From positions 496,001 through 560,000 of the forward strand of contig CAVWMF010000007.1 in NCBI GenBank assembly GCA_963756025.1: 64,000 bases of DNA, in the 5' to 3' direction. Positions 12,472 to 21,545 of the stretch are shown here, piece by piece. Position 1 is the first letter of the stretch; each line of letters starts with the position of its first letter. The position numbers and the translations under genes are program-made. The DNA is from Bog-473 sp963756025 (GTDB lineage: Bacteria > Actinomycetota > Acidimicrobiia > Acidimicrobiales > RAAP-2). The notes beneath the pieces are model-generated. The model searched no databases. It was not told the origin of the DNA and saw only the letters and a program-made list of their open reading frames with translations.

Positions 12472-13216
12472 CGTCAGCTCCTTTTGCTCAACCATGAACG
12501 TGCCTATACCCCGGCCATCTCGGAGTAAACGTACGTGTACGCATTCTCCAGAGCACCCCGCTATGGCACCAGGCGATTGCGACGTACGGTGCGTTCTCGA
12601 GGGTTACTCCGATTGGCATAGACCCCGGACCGATTCAGAGGCCCCGGCAACATCTCAGGAGCCCTTCCGAAGCGGATCACGTTTCCCTCTAGGTCGGTAA
12701 TGGAGCCTTCCGCTGCTGTAGTCCTCGTCGCCCGGGAGTCGACTTCGGCCTCGCCACCGGACACTTCCATGTTCCACGCCAAGAAATCGGTAGGCCCCCT
12801 TTCATGAGCCCCTCAGAACTCACCAAGAGATGCGTCGGCGGGCTCTTGACGATGAGGCCGCCAATAGGCGACGGCCGGACCGACGTGCCCACTCCGAGAG
12901 GTTAGACAGCCATTTTCCAGTGTCCGTCGTATTGCCGCTCGCGGCTGCGCGTCCACACTCGGGGCCAGAACTTCATCTACATGCGTTTGAATCGGGTGAT
13001 CTCTACGCGGTCTGATAATCATCCCGAAGCACTCCTCACGGTCCCAGCATCTCGTTGCGGCGCTAAATCGGGGTTAGCAGTTCCGTCGCCCATGTGCGAA
13101 CCGGCGCTAGTTAGGTGCACCGTGACATCATGAAGGGACCACTCAGCTCCTTCAATGCGTAGCGTGTCCCAGCCAAAGAATGCGATCTGCCTCAGGTGCA
13201 CTCCTCGAACGTCCCT
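12472..13216. other. 745-bp gap with no convincing gene
   Basis: A minus-strand frame at 12561-12782 contains GSITDLEGNVIRFGR, which resembles the end of a vicinal-oxygen-chelate (glyoxalase) domain, and another frame at 12689-12892 may hold the preceding part. The match is too short and too broken to call a gene. I see nothing else. Confidence 0.35.
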
Positions 13217-13726
13217 TCAGCGACTTGGTCTTCCGCCTAGGACGCGGCCTGCGACGAGTCCCTTAATTGACCACTCGTCAATGTCTACGTCACCTGCAGC
13301 CTCAATGAACGCCGGAAGTGCCTCGGCGAGTTGAATCTGCGTCGGTGACGGAAGTCGGAGAAAGATTTCTCGAAGAAGATCGCCGCGCCGAGCGGAAATC
13401 TTCTCGAGCTGCTCGAGCCCCCTCGCCGAGACGACGAGGTAAATGGAGCGCCGATCCGTGCCGCGACGTCGTCGCGAGATCATGCCCTTTTGGACAAGGC
13501 GATCGCACAGCGTCGTCGTCGTCGACGGCGCGACTCCTAGGGATTTTGCAAGGTCTGCGGGCCGCTGTCCCGCATGTGAGTTGAGCAGCGCCAGGGCCCG
13601 ATACTGCTGGATGGAGAGCTCCTGCCGGTCGTCCCCGGTGAGGGAGGCGGCAGCGATCGCCACGAAAATGCGACTCGCTCTAATCAGGTCCTCGAGTACC
13701 TGATCCGTTGGAAGCTCTTGCAACAT
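13217..13726 (-). CDS. MarR-family transcriptional regulator
   Basis: The ATG at 13726 is chosen because AAAGGGG lies 5 nt upstream; a longer frame to 13768 lacks such a site. The protein (169 aa) has the MarR fold: LSIQQYRALALLNSHAGQRP, the recognition-helix region LAKSLGVAPSTTTTLCDRLV, and the wing RRRRGTDRRSIYLVVSARGL. MarR dimers bind pseudo-palindromic operators and are usually released by a small ligand. It is divergent from the collagen-like gene at 13871, and a perfect palindrome in the 145-bp gap is the likely operator, so it probably controls both itself and that gene. Confidence 0.88.
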   Translation of the reverse strand: MLQELPTDQVLEDLIRASRIFVAIAAASLTGDDRQELSIQQYRALALLNSHAGQRPADLAKSLGVAPSTTTTLCDRLVQKGMISRRRRGTDRRSIYLVVSARGLEQLEKISARRGDLLREIFLRLPSPTQIQLAEALPAFIEAAGDVDIDEWSIKGLVAGRVLGGRPSR

Positions 13727-13779
13727 GTGGCCCCTTTCGGCGAAACGGGTTGGCATCGTCCAGAACATACTAGGTCACG

Positions 13780-13811
13780 AATAGTTGTGTTATACGAACT
13801 ATTCGTATAAC
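13780..13811. promoter_or_regulatory. Candidate MarR operator: two overlapping inverted repeats
   Basis: GTTATACGAA at 13789-13798, a 3-nt centre, and TTCGTATAAC at 13802-13811 form a perfect 10-bp inverted repeat. A second repeat, AATAGTT (13780-13786) with AACTATT (13797-13803), overlaps it. The stretch is strongly AT-rich against a GC-rich background and lies between the divergent marR and collagen-like genes. Confidence 0.7.
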
Positions 13812-13870
13812 CTAATTAATAGCGATCTCAACTTCAGAGTTCGCTCATGCACCACAGGAGGAAGATCGTC

Positions 13871-14467
13871 ATGTCCAATCCATCAACAGTCGAGATGGTC
13901 AAGGTTCCGGCGAGTGCGGCGACACCGACGACAGACAAGGAGAGGAGGTGGGTCATTCCGGTTGTGTCTGCAGCTCTCGTCGTCGGTCTGGCCGGTCTTG
14001 GCGTGGGCGCCTATGCGCTTGCCACGATGCCGGCCAAGACTTCTGGTCCACAGGGACCTGCCGGCCAAACCGGAGCTGCCGGTCCGCAGGGTCCACAGGG
14101 AGTGGCGGGAGCTAAAGGAGAAGCAGGACCGGCTGGCCCTGCCGGCGCCCTCGCCGCCACCTCCATCGTCTCCAGCACTGCTCTGAGATCGGCTCCGGAT
14201 CCTGCTGTTGGCAGTGTTCTCGTGGCCAAAACCTCTTGCCCGGCCGGAAAAATCCTTCTGAGTGGAGGTGCTCAGGTCTCCGCTCCGGGAGTTAATGCTG
14301 ACCGCAACGTGGAACTGCGCTCCTCATTTCCCTTCAGTACGACGCAATGGCAAACGGTTTCCATCGTCACAGGGCCACTCGGAGCGGGAGCCGTCATGAC
14401 CATGAAGCCTTATGTCGTCTGCGGTGAAGCATCTCCCCCAGCTTCCACGACTACGCCCACAACTTGA
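13871..14467 (+). CDS. Membrane-anchored protein with collagen-like Gly-X-Y segment
   Basis: ATG at 13871 with AGGAGG 9 nt upstream. The 198-residue product has a short cytoplasmic N-terminus, one membrane span (VIPVVSAALVVGLAGLGVGA, about residues 38-57), and then about a dozen Gly-X-Y triplets rich in proline and alanine (starting GPQGPAGQTGAAGPQGPQG). A C-terminal domain of about 110 residues follows with two cysteine-containing segments (KTSCPAGKILLSGGAQ and PYVVCGE), probably disulfide-linked outside the cell. Short collagen-like stalks in bacteria hold a terminal domain away from the surface. Divergent from marR and probably under its control. Confidence 0.75.
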   Translation: MSNPSTVEMVKVPASAATPTTDKERRWVIPVVSAALVVGLAGLGVGAYALATMPAKTSGPQGPAGQTGAAGPQGPQGVAGAKGEAGPAGPAGALAATSIVSSTALRSAPDPAVGSVLVAKTSCPAGKILLSGGAQVSAPGVNADRNVELRSSFPFSTTQWQTVSIVTGPLGAGAVMTMKPYVVCGEASPPASTTTPTT

Positions 14468-14603
14468 TAGCGCTGACCGGTCGTCACCATGCCTGCACCC
14501 TGGGTATGGAGACGCCCTATTCGCTGACGGGAGTGAAATCGAAGAGTTCGCACTGACGTAGCACCGAGCCTTATGACGGAATCGGCGGCCAAGGAGCGGG
14601 CCG

Positions 14604-14863
14604 TTAGGACCTTGGGTCCAACGACTGAGCAGGGATCGTGTCGCTGATCAGCATGAATCGCATCGGACCAGAACCCGGGTCGTGGGGCTCGGGAAGCTCA
14701 TGACGGGACCAGACGAACCCCGCCAACGTCACGATGGCGGCGGCGAGCAGATCAACACTCCGACCGCCAGAACCCACGGCGTAGATCCCGACGAGTCCAC
14801 GATAAGGCCCACGATGACAAGGGCCAACCCGGCATACCCAATGCGGAGAGCCCAGACGGCCAT
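14604..14863 (-). pseudogene. Small two-span membrane protein, frame shifted near its middle
   Basis: From an ATG at 14863 one frame reads MAVWALRIGYAGLALVIVGL and on to VLAVGVLIC before a stop near 14730. A second frame continues seamlessly with LAAAIVTLAGFVWSRHELPE and a GSGPMRFMLISDT ending at 14604. Together they make a ~85-residue protein with two membrane spans. The joint needs a one-base correction at about 14740. The family is unnamed to me; the start is uncertain because upstream codons remain open and no clear ribosome binding site is seen. Confidence 0.5.
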
Positions 14864-14974
14864 CCTCAGTGTCCGCCTTCCTGTAGCCCCGGCATCTCGT
14901 CCAAGCCAGGGATTGTCCCACCCTCTCGTGTCCGGGTCTTGTGCCCGACCGGCGGCTGCTACCAGGCCATCCCC

Positions 14975-17900
14975 TCAAAGTTCAATCGCCTGCACAATCT
15001 CGACCGGGAGATCCGGATAAATCTGATGATCCATCGTGCTGGCGCTGATCGCCTTCGCCCGCTCCCCTGCCGCCAGCGCCCGCTTGCGCTGGGTCGTCTG
15101 TTCGAGGTTCTGCCGATCAGGTGCCACGCCGAGGGGGCGTTGACCTTCAATGCGCCAGCGGTCCCGGTAGGCCGCCACGGTCGACACCTCTCGCAACCAT
15201 CGCTCCTGCTGGGATAATCCACCTGGTGGTGCTCCCAACGGCCGCAACCAGCTCTGGCCTGCGGCAATCGCCTCTTCAGCCAACGACAGCGCCCGTTCCT
15301 CCATGGCTTGGTCTCGCTCGGCCAACGCCCGGGCCAACCCTGGGTCCGTCACCTGCTGGGCTCTCGGGATGAGCCCGGCGATCAGGGCTCCGGTCTGTCG
15401 GCGTCGGCCGGCCGCCGCATGGGACCAGCGGTCGACCCGACCGTGCAGTACGGAAGCGACGTCGGCGGCGTCGGCCAGGGACTTCCCCGCGACGAGCTTT
15501 GGGAGTGCCGTTTCTAGGTCGAGACAGCGGGCTTCGGCGTCGCGCAATCCGGCGAACAGCGGGCCGCGCGCCTCGCTGACTGCCATCGTGGCCAGGTGCT
15601 CATCGGAGAGTCCTGAGCGCGCCAGGAGGGCATCGAAGCGTTCGGCCTGTGCTTCAGTGGCCAATGTCACGTATTCAGCGGCGAGGCGCTCCATACCCTT
15701 CGCTTCGTGCTGCTCGCGACGGATCGCCTCGTGGGCAGCCCATTCGGCGCCTTGGTTGCCCAACATCGCAACGAGAGCCGCCTTGGCCGTCATCGACTCC
15801 ACTGCTTCACCGTGGGAGGTGTGAGGGTCGAGGTCGTAGTGGGTGTCCACATAGAGCCGGTTGGCCTCCTTGCCCCGGGTGACCGAGACATAGAGGACCT
15901 CTCGAGTGGTCATGAGTCCGACCATGGCGTGCGCCGTATCGACGGTCCTGCCCTGCGCCCGATGGGCGGTCGAGGCATAGGCGAGCTCCACGTGCTCACG
16001 CACGTAGTCAGCCGGCACGTCGACCTTCCCGGTGCCGTTGCGCCGTTGCAAGGTCAGCGAACCGTCGGCACCTAAGCCGGCCACGCTCCACTGATCACCG
16101 TTGCGGACCCAGTGCTTCCCGACGCTGAGCCGTCGGTTGTTCTGGCGGGTCACCACCTGGTCACCCACTCCCGCCCTCGCACCTCCGGACACCGTCACCC
16201 CGTCCCCCGAGACGCTGCCGGTGGCAATCCGATCGGCCTGGGCCCGGGCGTTGAGCTCGCCCACGGTACCCAGATCCGAAGCGATCATCAGGCTGTTCTT
16301 GCCCTCCTCGATGTCCTCCTTCCATCCTGCGTAAAGAGCGTCGAGCATCTCATCTCGGCTCCCTCCATCCACCCGACCATGGGACTCGTACACGTCGATG
16401 GCACCAGGGGACCCCGCTCGCAGTTCGACACTGGCCGTCTTCTCCCAGCGGTTCACGAACCGACGTACATCGGTCAGCTCCGCCGGGCCATCTCGATCAC
16501 GCACCAAGGCGGCGAACATCCCGCCGGCATCGATGGCGCTCAACTGAACCGGATCGCCGACCAGGACCACCTTGGCTCGGGCATCTCGAGCGGCGACCAC
16601 CAGTTCATCGAGGACGGACGTCCCCACCAGGCTGGCTTCGTCCACGATCACGAGCTGGCCCTCCCGAAGCTGCCAGCGGGCCAATTCTCCTTCAGCCCGG
16701 GCCAGCTCGCCCTGCAGAACGGATCGCCGACTCGACGTTGCGGGAGACCGAAGAACGGCGCGAACAGCCGCCAACTTCTCCAGTCGCTCGGCCTGTTGGC
16801 GATGCTCATGGAGCCACTTGGCCGTGTTCTCCGTCTCGATCCCGAGGGCTTCGCCGAGCACCTCTGCTGCCGCGGCCGAAGGGGCCAGACCGAGCACTGA
16901 ACCAACCCCATGCTCGGCTTCCCAGACGGCCTGTAATCCAGCCATGGCCGTCGACTTGCCGCTGCCCGCCGGTCCGACCAACACGTCGAGCCGGCGGGCT
17001 GAGGTGGCGATCTGCTCGACGGCGAGGGCCTGATCGACCGACAGGGGGTGATCCCGGCCGGGCAGAGCGACCGACAAGACGACGGCCGCCGTGCTCCTTG
17101 CAACGGCGGGACCCTTCGCTTCTCGCCCGGCATCGAACAGGCGAGCTTCGGCGTCTAATGAGGGCGGCGGTGGTGTAGACCTCGTGTCCCTTGGCCCGGA
17201 ACCGACTGGTCCCATCGGCCCGACGCAGGTGCGGCGGCGTGAAGTGCATCTCAGGGGCCGAAATGAGCACTGACTGCCCGGTGGCCAAGTCGGCCGTGCG
17301 CTCGGCTACCACGATCCGGTCGTGCGGAGAGGCGAAGCGGACGCCCTGGAACTGACGGTGGACTTCAGCCAGGACGTTGGCCCGTGAGAAGGTAGCCCGG
17401 CGCTCAGAGACCTTGCGGATCGTGGCTGAGGCGGCGTCCGAGAGGATCTCGTCGACGAGGTCGCCGGCTCGCGAGTAGCGGCAGGTCGCCGCGAGAGGAC
17501 AGGCCTGCGGCCCAAGCTTGCGAGTCGCTTCCGACGTAGTGCGCCGCCCGTCGGCGCCACCTCTCGGTCATTGCACCAAGGGAGCGGTGCTCTTTGAGCG
17601 GTCGGGTCTCAAGCGTTGCCCGCTGCCGCAATTTGATGATCTCGGTCGTGGTCGGCGGTCGCCCGTGGGCAGCGACGAAGGCGGGAATCAGCACGTCCTT
17701 GCGCTCCTCGATGGCGGCGGCCCGTTGGGAGAACTCGGCCATCAGCGTCTCGGGAACCCCCGTCACTTCCCAGCGCACCTGGTCCGAATGTCGGCGGGAT
17801 CGTTCGTCCCATCCCCACCCGAGCTCGTGGGTCAACAGGTCGGCGAGAATGCCCTGGTGCAGCTCCCCCAGCATGACGACGCTCTTGAACAGACCCCGCG

Positions 17901-18636
17901 AATCGAGCGTGCGCCACTCCCCGTCGGAGACCGACCGGGCCCGGTTGGCCACCACCACATGGTCATGGAGCTGGGGGTCACCGGCCCTCGAATCCCAGTG
18001 GGTGAACACGGTGGCCACCACGCCTTCAACGTCCTCTTGGACCACGCCGTTACGCCCAGAGCGCGCATGGAACACCTCGCGTTCGGCGTAGGTGAGCGTC
18101 TCTTCGATGGCCCGGCGATGGCAGGCATAGATCGTCCCCTTGGTCTCGGCATCGGCCAACGCCCAAGCCGTCGATATTGATTTGCTGGGTGAAAACGTGA
18201 GGTCGAACCCCGCCACCGGCGCCCGGCTCGTTCCCGGGCTTGCCCTTTCCTGGGCGTGGTTTCGGGATGGTGGATCAACCTGACCGGTGCCGCTGACAAC
18301 GCGACCTATGGACTCCCTTCGTTGCGCACTCTTCCCCGCCAACGAGGACGGCGAGCGAATCGGTGAACGCCCGAGCGCCTTGCCGGTGATCGGATCGGCG
18401 CACATTCCGAGGAGGTTGAACAGATGCTGCTCGGTAACCTCTGAGCCGATTTCCACCCCTGCTCCCCCATCGAGTGCGGCCAGACCGGCACCGAGAAACA
18501 CGCCCGCTGGTGTGCCCGAGTCGGCGTAATAGTCGGCCAGACTCTGTGACTGACGACGCAGCTCGTCGCCGGCCGCCACTGACTCCATGAGGTACCGGTA
18601 ACCAGACCCCAGTGTCATCCTGCGGATTGAAAGCAC
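14975..18636 (-). pseudogene. MobF (TrwC/TraI-like) conjugative relaxase-helicase, broken by two frameshifts
   Basis: About 1,220 codons, a normal MobF length. From the GTG at 18636 the relaxase domain begins VLSIRRMTLGSGYRYL and holds the metal-binding histidines in HWDSRAGDPQLHDHVVV. The frame changes near 17485 (into LVDEILSDAASATIRKVSER) and again near 17160 (into LDAEARLFDAGREAKG). The helicase half then shows Walker A GPAGSGKSTAM, Walker B VIVDEASLVGT and the late motif YVSVTRGKEANRLY, ending at 14975. MobF relaxases nick one strand at oriT and unwind it for transfer. No coupling protein, mating-pair gene or integrase is visible, so this is at most a mobilizable element. Confidence 0.85.
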
Positions 18637-18927
18637 AACGCATCCCCACTGCGGCGACGCTGGTCCCGCACAGAGTCAATCGTCCGTCGGCCACCATCAG
18701 CCCTCAGACCTCCCCTCTGATGCCAGACGTGTGGCTCAGATTGGTTGTCTGATGGGGATGGGCGTCGGAGCCGAACTGAGGGCATCGGTCGGGTCGGTGG
18801 GGCAGATTGGCAGGGTATGAGGGTGGCAGCGCGCAGGAAAAAGGCGCGGCGGCAGTGCTGGATCGGCGAGGCGGCATACAGGGACGACCTCGCTATGGGA
18901 GCGAGGCTGCCCATTTCGGTTCACCCC

Positions 18928-18952
18928 CGAACGACGCAGTCTGCGTCGTTCG
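18928..18952. repeat. Perfect 12-bp inverted repeat with 1-nt centre
   Basis: CGAACGACGCAG (18928-18939), T, CTGCGTCGTTCG (18941-18952). It lies about 290 bp upstream of the relaxase start codon. Relaxase nic sites are usually next to such hairpins. Confidence 0.8.
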
Positions 18953-19019
18953 ATGACAGCGATTTCCACCGGAGCTGTGCGGGGTCAAGTTCCGGAGAGG
19001 GAAGCCCGTAGGGCCGAGC

Positions 19020-19085
19020 AAGAACTTCTGGCGGAGTTCGCCCGCAGGGCGAACCCCAACGATCACGACACCGCCGGAAGTTCTT
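19020..19085. repeat. Nested inverted repeat, candidate oriT structure
   Basis: Outer arms at 19020-19034 (AAGAACTTCTGGCGG) and 19071-19085 pair over 15 bp with one mismatch. Inside, GTTCGCCC (19036-19043) and GGGCGAAC (19047-19054) pair perfectly around GCA. The arrangement suggests a DNA structure recognised by the relaxase or an accessory protein. Confidence 0.65.
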
Positions 19086-19311
19086 GTGAGCCGAGCCGGC
19101 GACTTGACGCCGTGGAGCGCCGGTGGTCCGCCTCCGGCCGGACCGTTATCAGGCTTGCCTCGCGACGTTGGGCAGCTCCACAGCAATCAAAACGACAAGG
19201 TCATTGCGGTGAATTCGGGGTCCCCGCCACCCAGAGCGGCCCCAGGGGCGATTGATGGCTGTCCGACGAACTTGTTGGTGACCGCAACCACGTCGCCAGG
19301 GAGGTTGGGCA

Positions 19312-19542
19312 TTGAACATCATGCGGGTCTTGTATGGAGCACGACAGATCCCAGCCGGTGGAAGGTCGATGGACCCTCACCCGTTTCGCACAGAGGCAGG
19401 GTATCCACTCTTTCGCCGGTCGACTCCGGTGAATGACGAGAGGGAGATCACCGTCGAGGCTCCCACCTCACCGCTGACGGTTACCTGGCCGGGCGCCCTC
19501 ATCGTCGGCCCGAGGTCGTCGTCTGGCGGCGACGCTCGATGA
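19312..19542 (+). CDS. Small hypothetical protein coupled to the HTH gene
   Basis: Up to 76 residues, with several possible starts; a GTG start at VNDEREITVEAPTSPLTV would leave about 37. Its TGA overlaps the ATG of the next gene (ATGA), the main reason to think it is translated. No domain recognised. Confidence 0.35.
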   Translation: MNIMRVLYGARQIPAGGRSMDPHPFRTEAGYPLFRRSTPVNDEREITVEAPTSPLTVTWPGALIVGPRSSSGGDAR

Positions 19543-19808
19543 CCGCCTCTCTCATTGTCCGCGCCACCGGCGGGATCGAATTGCCACTGGTGTGCTCCCC
19601 GTCGCAGGTCGCGCCATTATTGGGCCGATCGGACCACGCGATCCGCGACGACTGTCTCGTGGGCGTCATTCCAACGCTGCCGAGGTCTGGTGGTTCAGGG
19701 GCGCACCACCGAATCGCCACAGCGCGGCTACTCGACCAGATCGGCGTTCCTTACGAGATCGTCTCGTCTGAGAACGTGGGTCGTGATAACCACCAAACAG
19801 CCCCTTGA
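19539..19808 (+). CDS. Small excisionase-like helix-turn-helix protein, 89 aa
   Basis: The segment LVCSPSQVAPLLGRSDHAIR, followed by a hydrophobic turn and RIATARLLDQIGVPYEIV, fits the MerR/Xis-like winged helix in which SPxxVAxLLGxSxxxIR is the DNA-binding helix pair and R(I)xxxxLL closes the domain. Proteins of this kind act as directionality factors or repressors in integrative and conjugative elements. The gene is divergent from the relaxase and overlaps a small ORF upstream by 4 nt. Confidence 0.6.
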   Translation: MTASLIVRATGGIELPLVCSPSQVAPLLGRSDHAIRDDCLVGVIPTLPRSGGSGAHHRIATARLLDQIGVPYEIVSSENVGRDNHQTAP

Positions 19809-20132
19809 CCGGTGAAGCGCACCTGAGTCCCGGCAGGAGCGCGCCGATTCAGGCCACGGACCGAGAGGCTGTACCCGAACTACACGCTTGACGAAATGGC
19901 CCGTCCTGGAAGACGCGGCTCTGACATGGCCTCCAGACCCCGAGCATTCACGTCGCCACCGTGACGACGGTCCGGATTGGAGTGCGTGACAGTGCCTGAC
20001 AGGCTGGATCGGGTCTACAGATCAGCCTCAGGACCGGGCCAATCGCACACTTCGCCGAAAGCCGTGAGAAGGTCCGTCGAGGTCCGGGGCTGGCTGCGCT
20101 GCGATGCGGCGAGAGCCACCATCGGAGCCCGC
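19809..20132. other. 324-bp gap without a supported gene
   Basis: Open frames here lack domains, ribosome binding sites and neighbours that would support them. Nothing else seen. Confidence 0.4.
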
Positions 20133-20486
20133 TCAGAGCACAACCCGTTGAACCGGCGAACCCGCGTCGCCGAAGGTGAAGATTCCCCCGTCGGCCGCCA
20201 CCGTCCAGTCACTCCTGCCGTCGGGGGTCGAGTTGCCGTCGATGACCGGCGAGGGTAGCCGCAGCGTCGACCCGTCCGAGGGTGCATCGAAGTCGTCCAC
20301 ATCGCCATTGGCACCGAAGACCCAGCGGTCAAGGTGGATGTCATATCCGAAGCTGACCGAATGCGGCGTACATGGCTCGGACGGCCCCGGCGCCGTAGCC
20401 GACGGGACCGTCCCAGGAAGAGAAGCCCACTCCAATAAAGTGGGTCCAAAATACAACGAGGGTCGACCGGGCCCCAACACCCCCAT
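20133..20486 (-). pseudogene. Remnant of a GYWLV..DGGIFTFGDA repeat protein
   Basis: The frame reads RSDWTVAADGGIFTFGDAG near its end, one clear repeat unit of the surface-protein family seen at 11.4 and 58.8 kb, preceded by a more degenerate unit (LDRWVFGANGDVDDFDAP). There is no signal peptide, the last unit lacks YGS, and the total is far too short for a functional family member. It sits between the mobilizable-element genes and the tRNA fragment, so it may be chromosomal material disrupted by integration. Confidence 0.55.
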
Positions 20487-20637
20487 GATCTGAAATCGGC
20501 TTTGCCCTAGTTTTTGCCCTAGTTCTTGGGAGCGGGTAGGTTCCGGCTCCTTCCGGTTACTTCCGCGCCCATGGCGGTGACCTGCGAAAACTTCCAGTTG
20601 ACTCCCTTCCGGGCCCGTCATTTCCGGTACCCAGACT

Positions 20638-20677
20638 GATTATGAGTCCCCTGCTCTAACCACTGAGCTACAGCCCC
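20638..20677 (-). tRNA. 5' half of a tRNA with CAT anticodon (attachment-site scar)
   Basis: On the minus strand the sequence runs from the acceptor GGGGCTG (20677-20671) through T8, a standard D-arm (GCTCAGTGGTTAGAGC), the 5' anticodon stem GGGGA and the loop CTCATAA. After the loop the expected complement is replaced by unrelated sequence, and neither a T-arm nor a 3' acceptor follows. Breakpoints inside an anticodon loop are typical of tyrosine-recombinase crossover sites in tRNA genes. The intact gene is not in this window. Confidence 0.7.
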
Positions 20678-20904
20678 TGATAATTGCGGCGGCACGGAAG
20701 CTCACACCCGGCATTCGAGAGCGTCCTCCTGGCAGTACGAGTTGCGAGCGTATAACCCGGCCGCTGACAAGCAGATATCCCGGACCTTCGTGGCCTCTGA
20801 GAATAGGCTGGGGGGATGGGGGTTGCAGGTGCGATCGACGTGGCATCGAGCGGAGCCGACGGCCCGCACCCTTCGTGTCACAGAATTGGTCGGAGACAGA
20901 ACGC

Positions 20905-21444
20905 ATGACGACCGGGGACTTCGCCGACGCGTCACCCGAGGAACAGTCCACCCCCGAGGAACCGCCCCCACCATTGCCGCCAGCCCCGCCCGGGCCCGAA
21001 GGCAAGCCGGTGACGATGCCCCTACAGTCCCGGCCCGTCGTTCCGCTTCGTGATGGAACGATCGGCAAGACGCGAAACCCGTGGGGAGTCTTCCTCCTCT
21101 GCCTGATCCCGTTTTATTGGTTCTTCTGGTACTACTTCATCAACCGGGAGCTCCGGGACTACAGCGAACAGATCGAGGTGGAGCCCGGGCTCTCAGTTTT
21201 TGCGGTCACGGTGGGCTCGATGTTCTTCTTGTCCATTCCGGCGATCGTCTCGATGGTCAATACGTGCGTGAGGATCCGCAAGGCGCAGAAGCTGTCAGGC
21301 GCTCAGGAACGATGCTCGGTCATCCTCGCCATTCTTTGCCTCATTTTCGGGATGGTCTACGTGCAGAGCCAACTGAACAAGGTGTGGGACCACTACGGCA
21401 ACCCGCCCGAGGGCACCCGTATCGCCAGCCCCGGCCACGACTGA
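20905..21444 (+). CDS. DUF4234-domain membrane protein
   Basis: ATG at 20905 with GGAG 9 nt upstream; 179 residues. A proline-rich acidic N-terminus (about 45 residues) precedes the DUF4234 region: RNPWGVFLLCLIPFYWFFWY, then NRELRDYSEQIE, and two more hydrophobic helices with a RIRKAQ basic turn. Three membrane spans are likely. The family is common in Actinobacteria and its function is unknown. The gene stands alone just beyond the tRNA scar, so it probably marks the return to core chromosome. Confidence 0.8.
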   Translation: MTTGDFADASPEEQSTPEEPPPPLPPAPPGPEGKPVTMPLQSRPVVPLRDGTIGKTRNPWGVFLLCLIPFYWFFWYYFINRELRDYSEQIEVEPGLSVFAVTVGSMFFLSIPAIVSMVNTCVRIRKAQKLSGAQERCSVILAILCLIFGMVYVQSQLNKVWDHYGNPPEGTRIASPGHD

Positions 21445-21545
21445 CGACCCGACGCAACACCCCGACGAGCGAGCGGCTTGACAAGGACCTACGCTCAACG
21501 GCGCAGCGCGCAAACGGTCGGGGTTTGCGATCAAAGGGGGGAAGT

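Larger units (their letters stand above)
18637..19311. other. 675-bp non-coding stretch upstream of the relaxase, rich in inverted repeats
   Basis: No frame here shows protein family features. The stretch contains a perfect palindrome (18928-18952) and a nested inverted repeat (19020-19085), annotated separately, and is the natural place for the transfer origin of the relaxase. Confidence 0.5.

Noticed and set aside
12561..12892. Remnant of a glyoxalase-like gene (GSITDLEGNVIRFGR).
   Set aside because: Only one short motif matches and the frames around it do not assemble into a domain.
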